Assembly (NCBI RefSeq): GCF_020921035.1
Contig: NC_063160.1
Span: 16,581,095 to 16,645,094 of the forward strand
Length of the DNA: 64,000 nt
Origin: Rhodamnia argentea
Lineage: Eukaryota > Streptophyta > Magnoliopsida > Myrtales > Myrtaceae
Direction: 5' to 3'
Shown here: piece by piece, positions 42,071 to 54,840 of the stretch
Layout of the letters: each line of letters begins with the position of its first letter
Position numbering within the stretch: position 1 is the first letter of the stretch
Notes under the pieces: model-generated
What the model was told of the DNA's origin: nothing
Databases searched by the model: none
What the model saw: only the letters and a program-made list of their open reading frames with translations
Translations under genes and position numbers: made by a program

Positions 42071-42082
42071 ATAATATATAGA
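42071..42082 (-). promoter_or_regulatory. Possible TATA box of RLK6
   Basis: CTATATATTAT on the minus strand, about 50-60 nt upstream of the ATG and just outside the CT tract. RLK1 has the same element at about 5186-5193. RLK3 has a weaker CTATATTG near 14510-14520. The leader would be short. Confidence 0.4.
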
Positions 42083-45003
42083 AGGGCAATAACTTTCTGG
42101 AGAGCAATTCAACATAACGACTTGGAATGGAAGTCAAGTCTCGTATCACCATCACCAAAGTCTCCCGTGAATTTTAATTATTACATGACCTCGTTCTGAA
42201 TGTAGCACTTTTTGTATTTTGAATCTTGTTGTGTAACACATGTTGCTTTAATTTGAAAAAAAAAATATTAAAAGGGCCACAGTCCACCTCCATAATCTAA
42301 AAGTTCAGCTCGAAAGAATATTATTTAGATAAATTGCTCTGGAATTTCGACGCTCAAGTGGGAGTTTCGATGGAATAGGAGCTGAAATCTCCGGTGTTGA
42401 CCTGCCTGTTTCTTCGCACAATTGCAAGTATGGTAAGGTGATTTTGCGCCTATTTGAGAAATTAGGGTTCGGGTTCTTCAAGAGCGCATCATATTTTGCC
42501 TCAATTCCTTACCATGGGGCAAAAAGATCTCTAAACGTTGTGATTTAGAGGTTTATTGCGGACTTTATCTTATTAGCTAGTCACGTCCGTTAAAATAAAT
42601 TATTGTCATGCTGGATTTTGTACCCTGAAAATTTCAGGCCGGGGTAGGACCGGCATCGGTATTTTTGACACCCCTACTAACCATTACGATGGATTCTCCG
42701 AGGCCATATTAAAATTTAATTGATCAGTTAAGTCCGTATAAAAGTCCAATTTTATCCAAACATGAATTGTTAAGTCTCTATTGACATTTTTACAATTAAA
42801 TGAAAAAAATTGCGAATGGAAATTTTTAGGTTTGTGCAAAACAAATTTCTATATTTTTTTTCTATTCTGGAAATAAAAATTTTGTACGGTTACAAAACGC
42901 ATTCTTCCGCTCGTAAACTCGTCCAGAGTATAGAAATAGAAAAAACTATTTCTGAACATAAATTGTTTCTATGAACAGAAATGTTACCAAACTCACCCTT
43001 AAGTTGCCAGAAATTCCTATGTGTCATTAATTCCTCGCAAGTCACATTGGAGAATTTAATACTACATTAATGCCACAGTGGATCCTCAAGCAAGAAAAAA
43101 ATCACCTAAATAACTTAAGCAATCAATTTTTAAAATTTACGGCACTAATTTTCCGGCAAGCAGAATATTCTGCTCATGCGAATCTCAAACTTTCGCGGTT
43201 TTGTGATTCAATCAGAATTTAAACCAGTATACGAATCCAAAACATTAGAAAAAACAAAATAAAAAGAAGAACATAAACGCAGAATGCACGTCTGCAATTC
43301 GAGCGCGGAGAAGTCAAGGTCGTCGGGGCTTCGTTTGTTGATTTTACGACCATCACACCAGGTAGAATAGACATGTGCCTTCTTAAGAAGTCAAGGGTCT
43401 TTTCGGGTTTTCAGGCGTGTTGACTTTTGGATCAGTACGTGTTCGTTGGGTCACTGGAAGTCAACGTCTTCACGACACTTTCATCGATGATGTTTGGCCA
43501 AAAAAATTTCTAACCCGTTGTAAGGGAAAGGTCATGGACCGATTTTTCAGCGTTTTTTTTTTTTATTTGTGACTCACATGCCTTCAACTTACGAAGCAAA
43601 GGAAATTAGCAGGAGGTAAATGTGTCGTGGAGTGTTAATTTTTAATGGTATTAATTCTATTCTTTTTGAAGAAAAGTGTGTTAGCTCACAAAGTTTCAAA
43701 TAATCTCGAGTGTTCAGAGAGACCCGTTGTAACCAAAGAGTTTCGTTGGTCATGCATAATCTAAATAGGGAGGTGCAAAGATACTAACAACGTTCTAACT
43801 TTTTTGCGCGCTCATTTTGATGCCATAACATTTCAAATCTTGTCAAATGATCAAGCAATTGTCATAATTGTTAAAAGCATATCACTTAAAGTTATGTAGG
43901 GTTATTATTATTTTTTTTTGCTGGAAATTTCCATGTGACATTAATTTTCGAAGAGCCGCGTCGGTTGATTTAACATTAAATTAATGTCGCAATGAATTTT
44001 TCGATTGAGGAAAATGCTAATGTAACGCAAATGATCTGTTTTGTTTTTAGAAGTCATGACACTAGTTTTCTGGCAATTCTGCTCGTTCGAGTCTGTAAAC
44101 TTCGCTATTTTATGATTCAATCAGAATTCGAGCCAGGATTAATGTATGGATGGAACTTGTGCGACTCCATCAAGAAGTCGAGGTCTTCGGGGTCGTAAGA
44201 TCACAAGTGGACGATAGATTAGACATGGGCCTACTCAAGAAGCCATGGCCTTTTGCGGGGTTTCACGCGTTTTGATTTTTGGATTAGTACGTGTTAGAAT
44301 GGTTCACAGGAAGTCATGGTCTTTGTGCACATTTACGGGGTGATGTTTGGCCCTAGAAATTTCTAACTCGGTGTAATGGAAAGGGTCATGGAGCAATTTT
44401 CCAGCCTTTTTTCTTTTTCTGACCAACAAGCCTTTGTGTAAATATCAAACCAATTACATTGACCACGCATTCCAACCTTTACTGGCACTGTCCTGTATAG
44501 ATCGCCTCTCATGACTCCTATAAATTTAGTTATTTTGGACAAAGACTTAAGTTGTAGATGCCATATAAAGCTCATATCATCAACCGCTTTTATCAAATTG
44601 CCTCATCGTTTTATCAACCTAACGGTCAAAGCTTGTTAAATTGGCCGAAGATGGAGGGACGGGTGCAAGTGAAGGAGTTTAAGCTTTTAGCCTCATCTCA
44701 ACCAAACCCTCAAAGTTCAACGGGGACTCTTTCAGACAAGTTCTCATAGCTCGCATTTAGATAAGTGAGACTCTTTAAATCTCCACTTTCATGAATGATT
44801 TGTCATTTGAGCAGAACATTTACTAGCAGTTCAGGAACCATATTAAACAAAAATCATGCACATGGCCTTCTTTCCGGAATAGTTTTATAACTTGTATATA
44901 TTTCCACAAAAAGTACAAACAACTTGAGCAGTAACCTAACCTTTTCCAACCCAGCCAAACAAAAGAAGAAAAAGAAAACGCTAACCACCCCCAAGATAGA
45001 ATT
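42083..45003. other. Upstream DNA of RLK6 with modules, no gene
   Basis: Duplicate of 5200-7892. TTGAC-type modules at 43305-43515 and, weaker, 44160-44360. 44334-44655 has no counterpart in the left copy. No coding region. Confidence 0.5.
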
Positions 45004-45361
45004 TGGGGAGAATTGCACAAATGATCTCAAAACTTTAGTTCAATATGCAATGTCGTCCCCGAACAGTTAATTTGTGCAATGCGGTTCTGAATTTTGGCCT
45101 AATACGCAACATTGTCTCTAAACTTTTGATTTGTTCAATGTGGTCCCTAATGTAGTCCCTAGACTGTATTAACATGTTTAAAAGTTCATTGACCATATTG
45201 AATATTGAACTAGAGTTCATGGGTTACATTGAACAAATCAAAAGTTTATGGACGACATTATATATTGGACTTAAGTTCATAGAACTCATATAACAAATTA
45301 AAAGTTTAGGGATGACAATGAACATTGGGCCAAAATTTAAAGACCATTTGTGTCATTTCCC
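45004..45361. mobile_element. Foldback MITE-like element (partner 7893-8249)
   Basis: Second copy, carried along with duplication A, with the same inverted arms. Confidence 0.55.
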
Positions 45362-45597
45362 ATACAAATTTGTAGGAGAAAAATTGGATTTGCAATAGGA
45401 TCAACTGGTTCACAAGCGAGACATAACACAAAGTAGCGAGCCTTAAAGATAATGAACAAATGGGTCAAGGTCTTTTGTGGAGAGCGTGCAGTTCGAGTGT
45501 CACCAGGAGTCAGAGTATTTTGTGGTTTCTGTCGCTTTTGGGACATGCAGCGGGTCCTTTGGGGCTTCACATGTTGATTTTCTGGACCACTGCGCGT

Positions 45598-46218
45598 CCA
45601 TGGAATAGAGCCATGGAAGGAGCTGCCTTGCAAATAGAGATGAGTAAAGTTCCTCAATTTCAATAGAGTGGTAGGGATCGTGCCATCAAGCGAATTAAAA
45701 TTGAGGTCTAGGTAGATCAGCCTCCTCAAATTTCCCAATTTGGCAGGGATAGGACAGACACAATGTGATTACTATGAATGTCGATAACTTCTAACATGAT
45801 GAGGTTTTGGAGACAAAGAGGCAACTCACCGGTTAGCTCACTAGAGGACAAGTTGAGGTACCTGAGCTTTGAGTGTGCACAGATCTGAACGGGAATGATA
45901 CTGGTGAGGTGATTACCAGGCAGCCCAAGAGAGGCGAGATTCGATAGCAGCGAGAAATTCATATTGCTCAAATGACTTTCGACCCCAAAGTCGTAGAGGC
46001 CTTGTTGTGGTACCTTTATTTTGACTACGCTTTCGGAATCATCGCATCAAAATGCCGGGCCACATGCAATGTGATATGGAAGTGATGCTCGTAACGGTTT
46101 CCGGCCACCACCCACTTCGAAGAAGAGCATCCGCCTCAATGAAGATCCATGTTGCTGCAGTCATCGGCTTGCGAACATGCAAGCCGACTGGTTTGCTTGC
46201 AGGATTCATATACGTCAT
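45598..46218 (-). pseudogene. RLK7: 5' fragment of an LRR receptor gene
   Basis: The ATG at 46218 gives MTYMNPASKPVGLHV, the family leader, but the hydrophobic core is deleted: WIFI joins directly to [11 protein letters not shown]. An extra base in the LRRNT (near 46045-46050) and another change near 45762 shift the frame. LRRs follow (CLQNL, YLNLSSSELTGELP, LDLNFNSLDGTIP), ending at GSFHGSIP, where the sequence switches to intergenic DNA of duplication A at 45598. Kinase, TM and exon 2 are absent. A copia element sits in its (GA)n leader. Confidence 0.88.
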
Positions 46219-46234
46219 GTGGAAATTCTTGATG

Positions 46235-46238
<4 letters not shown>

Positions 46239-46273
<35 letters not shown>
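46239..46273. repeat. (GA)n tract in the RLK7 leader, target of the copia insertion
   Basis: About 17 GA units directly abut the left LTR. The target duplication AGAGG (46269-46273 and 52740-52744) is part of this tract. Confidence 0.85.
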
Positions 46274-46274
<1 letters not shown>

Positions 46275-46949
46275 GTTGGGGAATTTATCCCTCTAAAGTG
46301 AATGAGAAGGAAATGTGGGAGTCCCACATAGGATGAAAGGTAGATGGGAGATGGGTTTATTAAGTGGACCTCACAAATGGGTTTGGGCCCCAAGGGGCAC
46401 CCCACTTTTGTGGAGGAGGGATGACCTACGCAAATGGATTTCGGCCCACTGCCGCGCGACGCCGCCGTCCGTCGGGGTTTCTTATATTCCATTTTTTATT
46501 TTTATTTTTTTTGGAGAATAACAAACAAATATAATTGTTCGTAAGCTTCGTGACTCTTCGTGGCTTTTCGTCCTTCCAAAATAAATAGTCCTCGAATAGG
46601 CCATTTCGGGATACGTTTTCTTTTTTCCCGAGCATACATTTCGGTTTCCTCAAAATCTTGCACACTTGTTTTCCCCTCATACATTCTGTGCGATAATTTT
46701 GCAAAGTTACGTTCGTTGGAGTCCTTTGAAGAAGTACCACTTCGGAGGAACGCGATCCGTTCTATCCCGGGAGACAATTGTCCAACGTCCTCGGGTACGA
46801 AATTTGTCTGAATTGAGGGGACAAATTTGTCTTAAGGAAACAGCGACATTCGTTCGGCTCGGATCAATATTCTGCATACTCGCTTTTCATTTGGCTAAAG
46901 GTTAGTCTTCTAATCTTATTTTCTGTTTATACGAACTTACAGAACAACA
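46274..46949 (+). repeat. 5' LTR of the copia element (676 bp)
   Basis: Matches the 3' LTR at both ends but lacks about 190 bp corresponding to 52135-52330. Confidence 0.93.
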
Positions 46950-47432
46950 ATCTTAAGACAAATTTTTCTTTATTTGGACTTCTTGTTTTTGCGCTTAGTT
47001 CGTATATTTTTTGTTGCAAACAATATGTTCTTCGTTCGTTCAGTGGTGTATTGATTTTCTGTTATGATGATCATTCTCGAACTTCAATCGTAACATTTAT
47101 AAGAGTTGTTTTTCGAGATAAACGTATTTTTCTTTTGTGAACGTTGTCAGTAGTTTGTTTCTTATGCTTACCCGAATCTGTATTGAGCATTGTGAGTATT
47201 TTGTGTGGTTGTATATTTCGTCTACATCTTACAACTTGAAGAAAGCGTTGTGTTGAATACAACTTTTTTTTTTTTGGTAAGGTGTGTTGAATACAACTTT
47301 CATATAGTTGTCTTTCCCGAATTGTTGTCACTCACATACTCACGTGTTCTCCGACATAATTTGTTCTCCACGTTTTTAATTGCAAGTTTTCTTTGTTACG
47401 TCGTTTATTAGTAAATTTTATATTTTTTAGAA

Positions 47433-48491
47433 ATGGCTTCGACTTCGACTCCGATTACTCCTATTCCGAATCATAGAGAAAAGCCGGAAAAGTTCAATGG
47501 GTCTGATTTCAAGAGATGGCAACAAAAGATGTTGTTCTATCTCACAACCTTGAACTTGACAAGATTCCTCAATGAGGATGGTCCTAAATTGGACGTTGGA
47601 GAGACAAATAAAGAAAAGGTTGCTGCTGTGGATGCATGGAAGCATTCTGACTTCCCGTGTCGTAACTATGTCCTCAACGGTCTAGATAATACTCTCTATA
47701 ACGTCTATAGTCCGCTGAAAACGGCTAAGGAGTTATGGGATAGTCTAGACAAGAAATACAAAACCGAAGATGCTGGATTGAAGAAATTCATTGTCGGCAA
47801 ATTTCTAGACTTCAAGATGGTCGATTCAAAGACCGTCTTAAGTTAGGTTCAAGAACTTCAAGTGATTATGCATGATATTCATGCTCAAGGAATGACTCTA
47901 AGTGAATCATTTCAAGTGACCGCTTTTATTGAAAAATTGCCACCTTCCTGGAGAGATTTTAAGAATTATCTCAAACACAAGAGAAAGGAATTGTCACTTG
48001 AAGACTTGATTGTTCGGTTGAGGATAGAGGAAGATAATAAATCTTCTGAGAAGAAGGTTGGCAGTAATCTGGAGGTCTCAAGGGCCAATGTCGTTGAAGA
48101 AAGATCGAAATCCAATAAGAAGAGGAAAATGCCTAGCAAGTCGGGAGAGGGATTCACCCAAGGTCCGAAGAAGTTCGTTGGCAAATGCTTTAAGCGTGGA
48201 GAGTCCGGACATCGAGCCAAAATCTGCAGAGCCAAGAAAAGACAGAAAACTCGGGCAAATGTGGTGGAAGAGATTTCCAATGGTGTTGATGATATCAATC
48301 TGACTACTATGATATCCGAGTGTAATATGGTGGGAAACCCCAAGGAGTGGTGGATTGATACCGGAGCAACTCGTCATATATGTGCAAACAAATCGATGTT
48401 CTCGTCCTACACAACCGTGGGGGATGATAAAAACTCTATATGGGTAATTCATCGACCTCTAAAGTTGAAGGTGTTGGAAAGATTGCTCTGA
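47433..48491 (+). pseudogene. copia gag and protease remnant
   Basis: ATG at 47433 with copia gag wording (KFNGSDFKRWQQKMLFYL). An in-frame TAG at 47844-47846 interrupts it. The same frame continues from VQELQVIMHD to a knuckle CFKRGESGHRAKIC, where the second Cys is Arg, and then WWIDTGATRHIC, the protease active site. A frame change near 48435-48442 ends this reading. Confidence 0.88.
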
Positions 48492-51321
48492 AGATGACAT
48501 CTGGGAAAATTGTGACACCGAATAATGTTCTTCATGTGCCGGATGTTCGCAAGAATTTAGTGTCTGGATCTCTCCTTAGCAAGAATGGCTTCAAGTTGGT
48601 GTTTGTATCTGACAAGTTTGTACTCTCCAAAAATGAGATGTATGTAGGAAAGGGTTATCTGAGTGATGGTTTGTTCAAGTTGAATGTAATGACTGTTGTA
48701 ACCAAAGATGATATGAATAAAGCGACTTCTACTTATGTGCTTGGGTCTCCTAATTTGGCATGCTAGACTAGGACACGTTAACTATAAGAAATGAATTAGT
48801 ATGAGACTATTGCCGAAGTTTGATTGTCCAAGTGAAAAGTGCCAAGTGTGTGTCGAATCTAAGTTCTCTAAGCCTCCTTTTCATTCCGTAGATAATAGAG
48901 TCACAGAACCTTTAGATTTAATACACACGGACATTTGTGACTTGAAAGCAATACCTTCTAGAGGTGGTAAGAAGTACTTTATTACGTTTATAGATGACTG
49001 TTCGAGGTATTGCTATATCTATTTACTTAATAGTAAAGATGAAGTCGTGAATGCTTTTAGAACTTATAAGTGTGAGGTTGAAAATCAGTTAAATAAGAAA
49101 ATAAAAATAATAAGAAGTGATAGAGGAGGTGAATATGAATTTCCTTTTGAGGAAATTTGTTCTGAATTTGGTATCGTTCACCAAATTACCGCTCCTTATA
49201 CACCGCAATCGAATGGTGTGGCGGAAAGGAAAAATCGATCCCTAAAGGAAACAATGAATGCATTGTTGAACAGGTTCGGTTTACCGCAAAATTTGTGGAG
49301 GGAAGCTGTCTTGACAGCAAACTTTATTTTAAATAGAGTACCCCACAAAAGGACACAACAAACTCCATATGAGAAATGGAAAGGCGGAATGCCTAACTTG
49401 AATTATCTCAAAGCGTATGGGTGTTTGGCTAAGGTTGCGATTCCTAAGCCTAAAAGGGTTAAGATAGGACCAAAGACTGTTGACTGTGTTTTTATCGGAT
49501 ATGCTCAGAATAGCAACGCATATCGTTTTCTTGTTCATAAGTCAGAGATCCCGGATATACATGTTAATACGATCATTGAATCAAGGGACGCTTCGTTCTT
49601 TGAAAATATATTTTCGTATAACATAGTATATGAGCCAATTGAAAATAATAAGAGGTTTCGAGGTACTACATCTAGAAGTGATCCAATGGAGGATGAACCT
49701 AGACGTAATAAAAGGCAAAGGACTTCTACGTCTTTTTGGACCCGAGTTTCTGACATATTTGTTAGAGAATGAACCTCGGACATATAAGGAAGTCGTGACA
49801 TCTCCAGAAGTCTCGCTCTGGAAAGAAGCTATCAATAGTGAAGTTGAATCCATCTTGTCAAACCATACTTGGGAATTGGTTGACCTTCCTCCTGGCAATA
49901 AGCCATTACAATGTAAGTGGATATTTAAGAGGAAAATGAAAGCAGATGGTACTATTGATAAGTATAAGGCTAGGCTTGTCGTAAAAGGTTACGGCAACGT
50001 GAAGGTCTGGATTATTTTGACACTTATTCACTGTCACGAGAATTACATCTATACGGATGTTAATTGCTATAGCAAACCTTGTATAGACTTGAAATTCATC
50101 AAATGGATGTCAAAACAGCTTTTCTAAATGGGGATCCGGAAGAAGAAATATATTTACAGCAACCTGAAGGGTTCATTGTTCCGGGATAAGAGAATAAAAT
50201 ATGGCGGCTTATCAAGTCACTATATGGCTTGAAACAAGCACCAAAACAATGGCATGCTAAATTCGACCAAGTTATGTTGTCGAATGGTTTCAAAATTAAT
50301 GAGTGTGATAAATGTGTATACGTTAAAAACACTCATAATAGCTTTGTCATCTTATGTCTATATGTAGACGACATGCTTATAATGGGCAATGATAGTGAGA
50401 TTGTCAAGAAGATCAAATGTTTGCTCGCAAGTAAATTTGATATGAAAGATACGGGGATCGCAGATGTCATTTTAGGAATTAAAATCCGTAAAACATCTGA
50501 AGGACTATCTCTATCTCAATCTCATTACATTGAGAAAATTCTTGAAAAAAGCAAGAATTTAGGCATATCACCAGTAAGTACACCGATAGATGTTAATTTA
50601 CATCTTTCAAAAAATACCGGTGATAGTAAGGCTCAAAATGAGTATGCAAGTATACTAGGCAGTTTAATGTATGTCATGAATCGCACTAGACCGGACATAG
50701 CTTGCGCGATAAAGCAAGCTAAGCCGATTTACAATTAGTCCAAATGAAAATCATTGGAAAGCTATGAAGCGTGTATTGGGCTACTTGAAGCATACTCAAG
50801 ATTATGCTTCGCATTATACAGAGTATCCAGCGGTACTTGAGGGATCTTGTGATGCAAATTGGATAACCGGCACTAAAGACACAAAATCGACAAGTGGATA
50901 TGTATTCACACTTGGTGGGGCAGCGATGTCATGGAAATCATCCAAACAAACTTGTATTGCTAGATCCACTATGGAATCATAATTTATAGCTTTGGATAAA
51001 GCCGGTGAAGAAGCAGAGTGGCTTCGAAACTTCTTGGAAGATATTCCTAATTGGCCTAAACCATTGCCTGCTGTATGCATACATTGTGACAGTCAAGCAG
51101 AAATAGGAAGGGCAAGGAATGTCATGTATAACGGTAAGTCTCGACACATACGTCGAAGACATGACACCGTAAGACAACTTCTTTCTAGTGGAATTATCAC
51201 CATTGACTATGTGAAGTCAAAAGATAATATTGCAGATCCATTAACAAAAGGCATAACTAGAGAAATAGTTGTAAAAATATCGAAAGGAATGGGTTTAAGG
51301 CCTATAACTAAGTCCTCATAG
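48440..51321 (+). pseudogene. copia pol remnant: integrase, reverse transcriptase, RNase H
   Basis: Frames in order: GKIVTPNNVLHVPDVRKNLV (48440-48766), a GAG-pre-integrase LGH block with a stop near 48790, then an integrase core 48801-49772 (DICDLKAIPSRGGKKYFITF, SDRGGEYEFPFEEICSEFGI, GVAERKNRSLKETMNALLNR). A slip near 49735 opens the RT (PLQCKWIFKRKMKADGTIDK). Further slips fall around 50010-50220, then YVDDMLI near 50360 in 50229-50738. RNase H spans 50764-51321 ([20 protein letters not shown], with TAA at 50980-50982). None of the frames spans a full domain set. Confidence 0.9.
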
Positions 51322-51869
51322 CGGATACCCTACTTTGTTGATTGGAGATCCCAAGATCTAGGTTCAAAGGGACAACCAAGTTATGAAAATCGTGTAGAGT
51401 AATGTAATTTATTACTCATTCCTAGATGAAGACAGTACTAATATGTGTAGGTTAAGCGAAAAGCTTTTAATGATTCTGAATTGAGTATGTGATATACTAT
51501 ATGTTCAGAAATCACCTATGTGAGTGTGAAGTGAGGGCCGCTTCTGTGAGACTTGAAAAGGCCGAATTCTCTAAAACACTCATGAGACCAAGCGGTGTTC
51601 ATGGCCAAAACGAACACAACGGTGAGAACTAACTTTGTTCGAGAGAAAGTTATGTGATTTTTATTGTCTAGGCTTACACCAAAAGTCGACAGTTCAAAGA
51701 CATCAAGTCTACCGATTGACCGAGTAAGTCCGATAGGTTTCACTAGGGAAAGTTCAAAGTTTGAGACTACTTATCCCGATGTAACTATTTCTCAAGGAAT
51801 AATCGCACATTGCATTTCATGCATATACGAAGAGTCGTGATGTCTGAATATCTCATTCATGTGGGGGAT

Positions 51870-52739
51870 TGTTGGGGAATTTATCCCTCTAAAGTGAATG
51901 AGAAGGAAATGTGGGAGTCCCACATAGGATGAAAGGTAGATGGGAGATGGGTTTTTTAAGTGGAACCTCACAAATGGGTTTGGGCCCCAAGGGGCACCCC
52001 ACTTTTGTGGAGGAGGGAGGACCTACGCAAATGGATTTCGGCCCACACGCGCGCGTGCCGCCGCCGCCGTCCGTCCGGTCGGTTCGGGCCCGGGCGTCGG
52101 GGCTTCTTATATTCCATTTTTTATTTTTATTTTTTGCCCATCGGTCTTTTATAGCCGAACGGAATTGTCTAGAAATTTCTGGACATTCGTCCGTGAACGA
52201 ACAGTTGCAATTGTTCGGAAATTTCTGGACATTCGTCCGTGAACGAACAGTTGCAATTATTCGGAGAATAATGAACAAATATAATTGTTCGTAAGGAGTC
52301 GGTCGGTTATGAAAAAACTATCGCCCGAATTCAAGCTTCGTGACTCTTCGTGGCTTTTCGTCCTTCCAAAATAAATAGTCCTCGAATAGGCAATTTCGAG
52401 ACACGTTTTCTTTTTTCCCGAGCATACATTTCGGTTTCCTCAAAATCTTGCACACTTGTTTTCCCCTCATACATTCCGTGCGATAATTTTGCAAAGTTAC
52501 GTTCGTTGGAGTCCTTTGAAGAAGTACCACTTGAGAGGAACGCGATCCGTTCTATCCCGGGAGACAATTGTCCAACGTCCTCGGGTACGAAATTTGTTTG
52601 AATTGAGGGGACAAATTTGTCTTAAGGAAACAGCGACATTCGTTCGGCTCGGATCAATATTCTGCATTCTCGCTTTTCATTTGGCTAAAGGTTAGTCTTC
52701 CAATCTTATTTTCTGTTTATACGAACTTACAGAACAACA
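51870..52739 (+). repeat. 3' LTR of the copia element (870 bp)
   Basis: Contains two direct copies of a roughly 51-bp unit (TTTCTGGACATTCGTCCGTG and AACGAACAGTTGCAATT) at 52165-52265 that are absent from the 5' LTR. Confidence 0.93.
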
Positions 52740-52744
52740 AGAGG

Positions 52745-53305
52745 GACCTCTTCTTTTCCTGGGAAGTGGAAGGCCTGAGTTTGCGGTAATATATGACCAT
52801 CATTAAGGAGGAAACCCATCCGTATAGTTTCGCACAATAAAGTATCATAAACCTTTTACCCTTAAATCGACTCCATATCATATTATTGCGTCACCTGCCG
52901 CATGCCTTTGATTTCTCAATGTAAACAAAACTAGCTCTTATATCCCATGACCTCCTCTAACTAGCTTGCCAGGAGAAAATTTTCAAGTTCAATCAAATAA
53001 GAGACACCATACGGAATAAGTTCAGCCATGGTGTTGGCGTGTCGAAATCCCTCGACAAGGCCCAAGCGGATGAATCTTGGCTCAAAAGAAAGGGTTGAAG
53101 CCTAAAAGGATTGCTAACGCGAGAATCTTTTATCGAACTTAATCCGTTCGTTTTCCAATAAGGACTTCTGAGTTAGTTTTGGAGAGAGAGTGTCAAATGC
53201 AAAAAATAATTATATTGACACCGGAGGTGTAATATAGACTATTGATGATTCGACAGCCCCACTCCTTCGACAGTGAGACGAACTTTGACATACTTGAACT
53301 TAAGG
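52745..53305. other. Upstream DNA of RLK7
   Basis: Starts with the interrupted RLK7 leader (GGACCTCTTCTTTTCCTGGG) and then sequence like the RLK3/RLK8 5' flanks (AGCTCTTATATCCCATGACC). No gene. Confidence 0.5.
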
Positions 53306-53309
53306 TGCG

Positions 53310-53545
53310 ACTCCTGAATTTAATCTACGGGGCCAAACCAGATTGTAGGAAACAATGCCGGAATCTAATCGACGACACTGGACGGGGGAATGTAGGACAC
53401 AATACCAGAATTTAATCAACGGTATTGGACGAAATGGGCGAAGAGTACAATACCAGAATTGAATCGACGGTATCGAACCTAATGAGCAGGCACCGGAATC
53501 TAATCGACGACACCTAGCCTCGGATACGAAACTCACCGGAATTGA
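53310..53545. repeat. Degenerate tandem repeat, about 50-65 bp
   Basis: Four to five diverged units built on CCGGAATCTAATCGACGACA and AATACCAGAATTTAATCAAC. Six-frame ORFs here simply read the repeat. Confidence 0.7.
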
Positions 53546-54253
53546 ATCGACGATGGGAATCTGAAAGCTCTTGCTAAGCTAAAGGCTAAGAGTTTAATTG
53601 TAATGACAAGTGCTTGTGTTTGTCTATCCCTGTTGTGTTGTGTCCACGGGGTATTTATAGACTAGCTACGGTAACCGTCAAGCGATTATTTCCTTTGGCT
53701 CCACATTTTAACCTTTTCCGATAAGTCGTGTGGATAGTCTTTTGACGGTTTCTCGATTTTTGCGCCCTTTCTTTTCACCTCGTGGGGATTACCTCAAATC
53801 TTTCACTAACAGGCCCGATCGTGGCTCTTTTCGCGCGCTTCTCCTTTCGTCTCTCAAGGAAGATGCCGCCAAAACTTTCACGTGGCATCTTTGAGATTCT
53901 CTTGAGTCTGTCTTCAGTACTCCTACCCGTGAGCGATCAAAACTCTTGCTCGTGCTCGTCACATGGCTCTAGGAGTAACTTTGGGTGTTAACACATGGCT
54001 ACTTATACAGTAAAATCTCGAGCTGGGTCTCATGACATCACTCGAACTTCGTTGCTTCGGAGCATCGCTTGCTCGATAAAACTGGAGGGGATTGGGACAT
54101 TAACGGTATCACAAGTTTTGAACGACACTCACTTGGATGTCATAACTTCTTTCACGATTATTTGAGCATGGTATTTTTCAAATGGTGATCACTTGAGTTA
54201 CAAGGCAATAATTTATGGTGAGTTATGTTGGATGATTCAATATTGAATTGATT
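53546..54253. other. Intergenic DNA, nothing recognised
   Basis: A CT-rich stretch around 53820-53960 and otherwise AT-rich. No ORF with a recognisable motif. Confidence 0.4.
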
Positions 54254-54262
54254 CCATTTTCT

Positions 54263-54840
54263 TGGAAAAATTGTTAAAAAAGTCCTGAACCTTTCCCACT
54301 TTTGCCAATTCGGTCCTAAAACTTTTAAGTTTGCCTATTCGATCCTAAACCTTTTCATCTTTTGCCTATTCAGTCCTGTTGGCCGGAAATCGCTGATGTG
54401 GCATCGCTAACATTGACATGGAGAAAATATAATAATTTGTCAAATAATTTGTAAAAGAATTTTGAATTTTTTTTCACTTTTTCCTTTTTTCATGATTCGG
54501 GGTTCATGGACGATCCCCGTCGGCCCTACGCCTACGCCGACCCACGGGCAAGGCCGGCGACCCCCGTCATCCCTAAATCGAAGGGGCCGCCGGCCTTGAA
54601 GCCAAAAAGTAAGAAAAAAAAATTAATTTTTTAAAAAATTAATAAAAATTGTCCACGTTAGTGCCGGCGGTGCCACGTAAGACAACCAGCGTCCACGTCA
54701 ATGGTTTCTAGTCAATAGGACTGAATCGGCAAAAGATGAAAAGGTTTAGAACTGAATGGGCAAACTTAAAAGATTTAGGACTGAATTGACAAACGTGTGA
54801 AAAGTGTAGGACTTTATTGACGATTTTCGACAATTTTCCC
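54263..54840. mobile_element. Foldback MITE/MULE-type element with 9-bp target duplication
   Basis: Flanks CCATTTTCT at 54254-54262 and 54841-54849. The arms (about 130 bp) are inverted: AATTCGGTCCTAAAACTTTT and TTCATCTTTTGCCTATTCAG on the left return as complements on the right. The GC-rich centre (54500-54600) contains a GGCCGGCGACC-type palindromic core. A related right half lies at about 59790-60055. Confidence 0.8.

Larger units (their letters stand above)
39708..45597. repeat. Segmental duplication A, right copy (partner 1-8484)
   Basis: Same order and orientation as the left copy, without the LINE and the 144-bp LRR unit. It ends abruptly where RLK7 LRR sequence begins at 45598, so this edge is also a deletion or fusion junction. 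Confidence 0.9.
46274..52739 (+). mobile_element. Ty1/copia LTR retrotransposon, degenerate
   Basis: TGTTGGGGAA...ACAACA LTRs (46274-46949 and 51870-52739) with a perfect target duplication AGAGG. Internal order: gag with zinc knuckle, protease, integrase, RT, RNase H, the copia order. PPT-like TGTGGGGGAT precedes the 3' LTR. The usual initiator-Met primer site is not visible after the 5' LTR. Multiple stops and frameshifts make it immobile by itself. Confidence 0.95.

Noticed and set aside
53300-53536. ORF with repeated RRLDSG
   Set aside because: Reads a degenerate minisatellite. No protein evidence.
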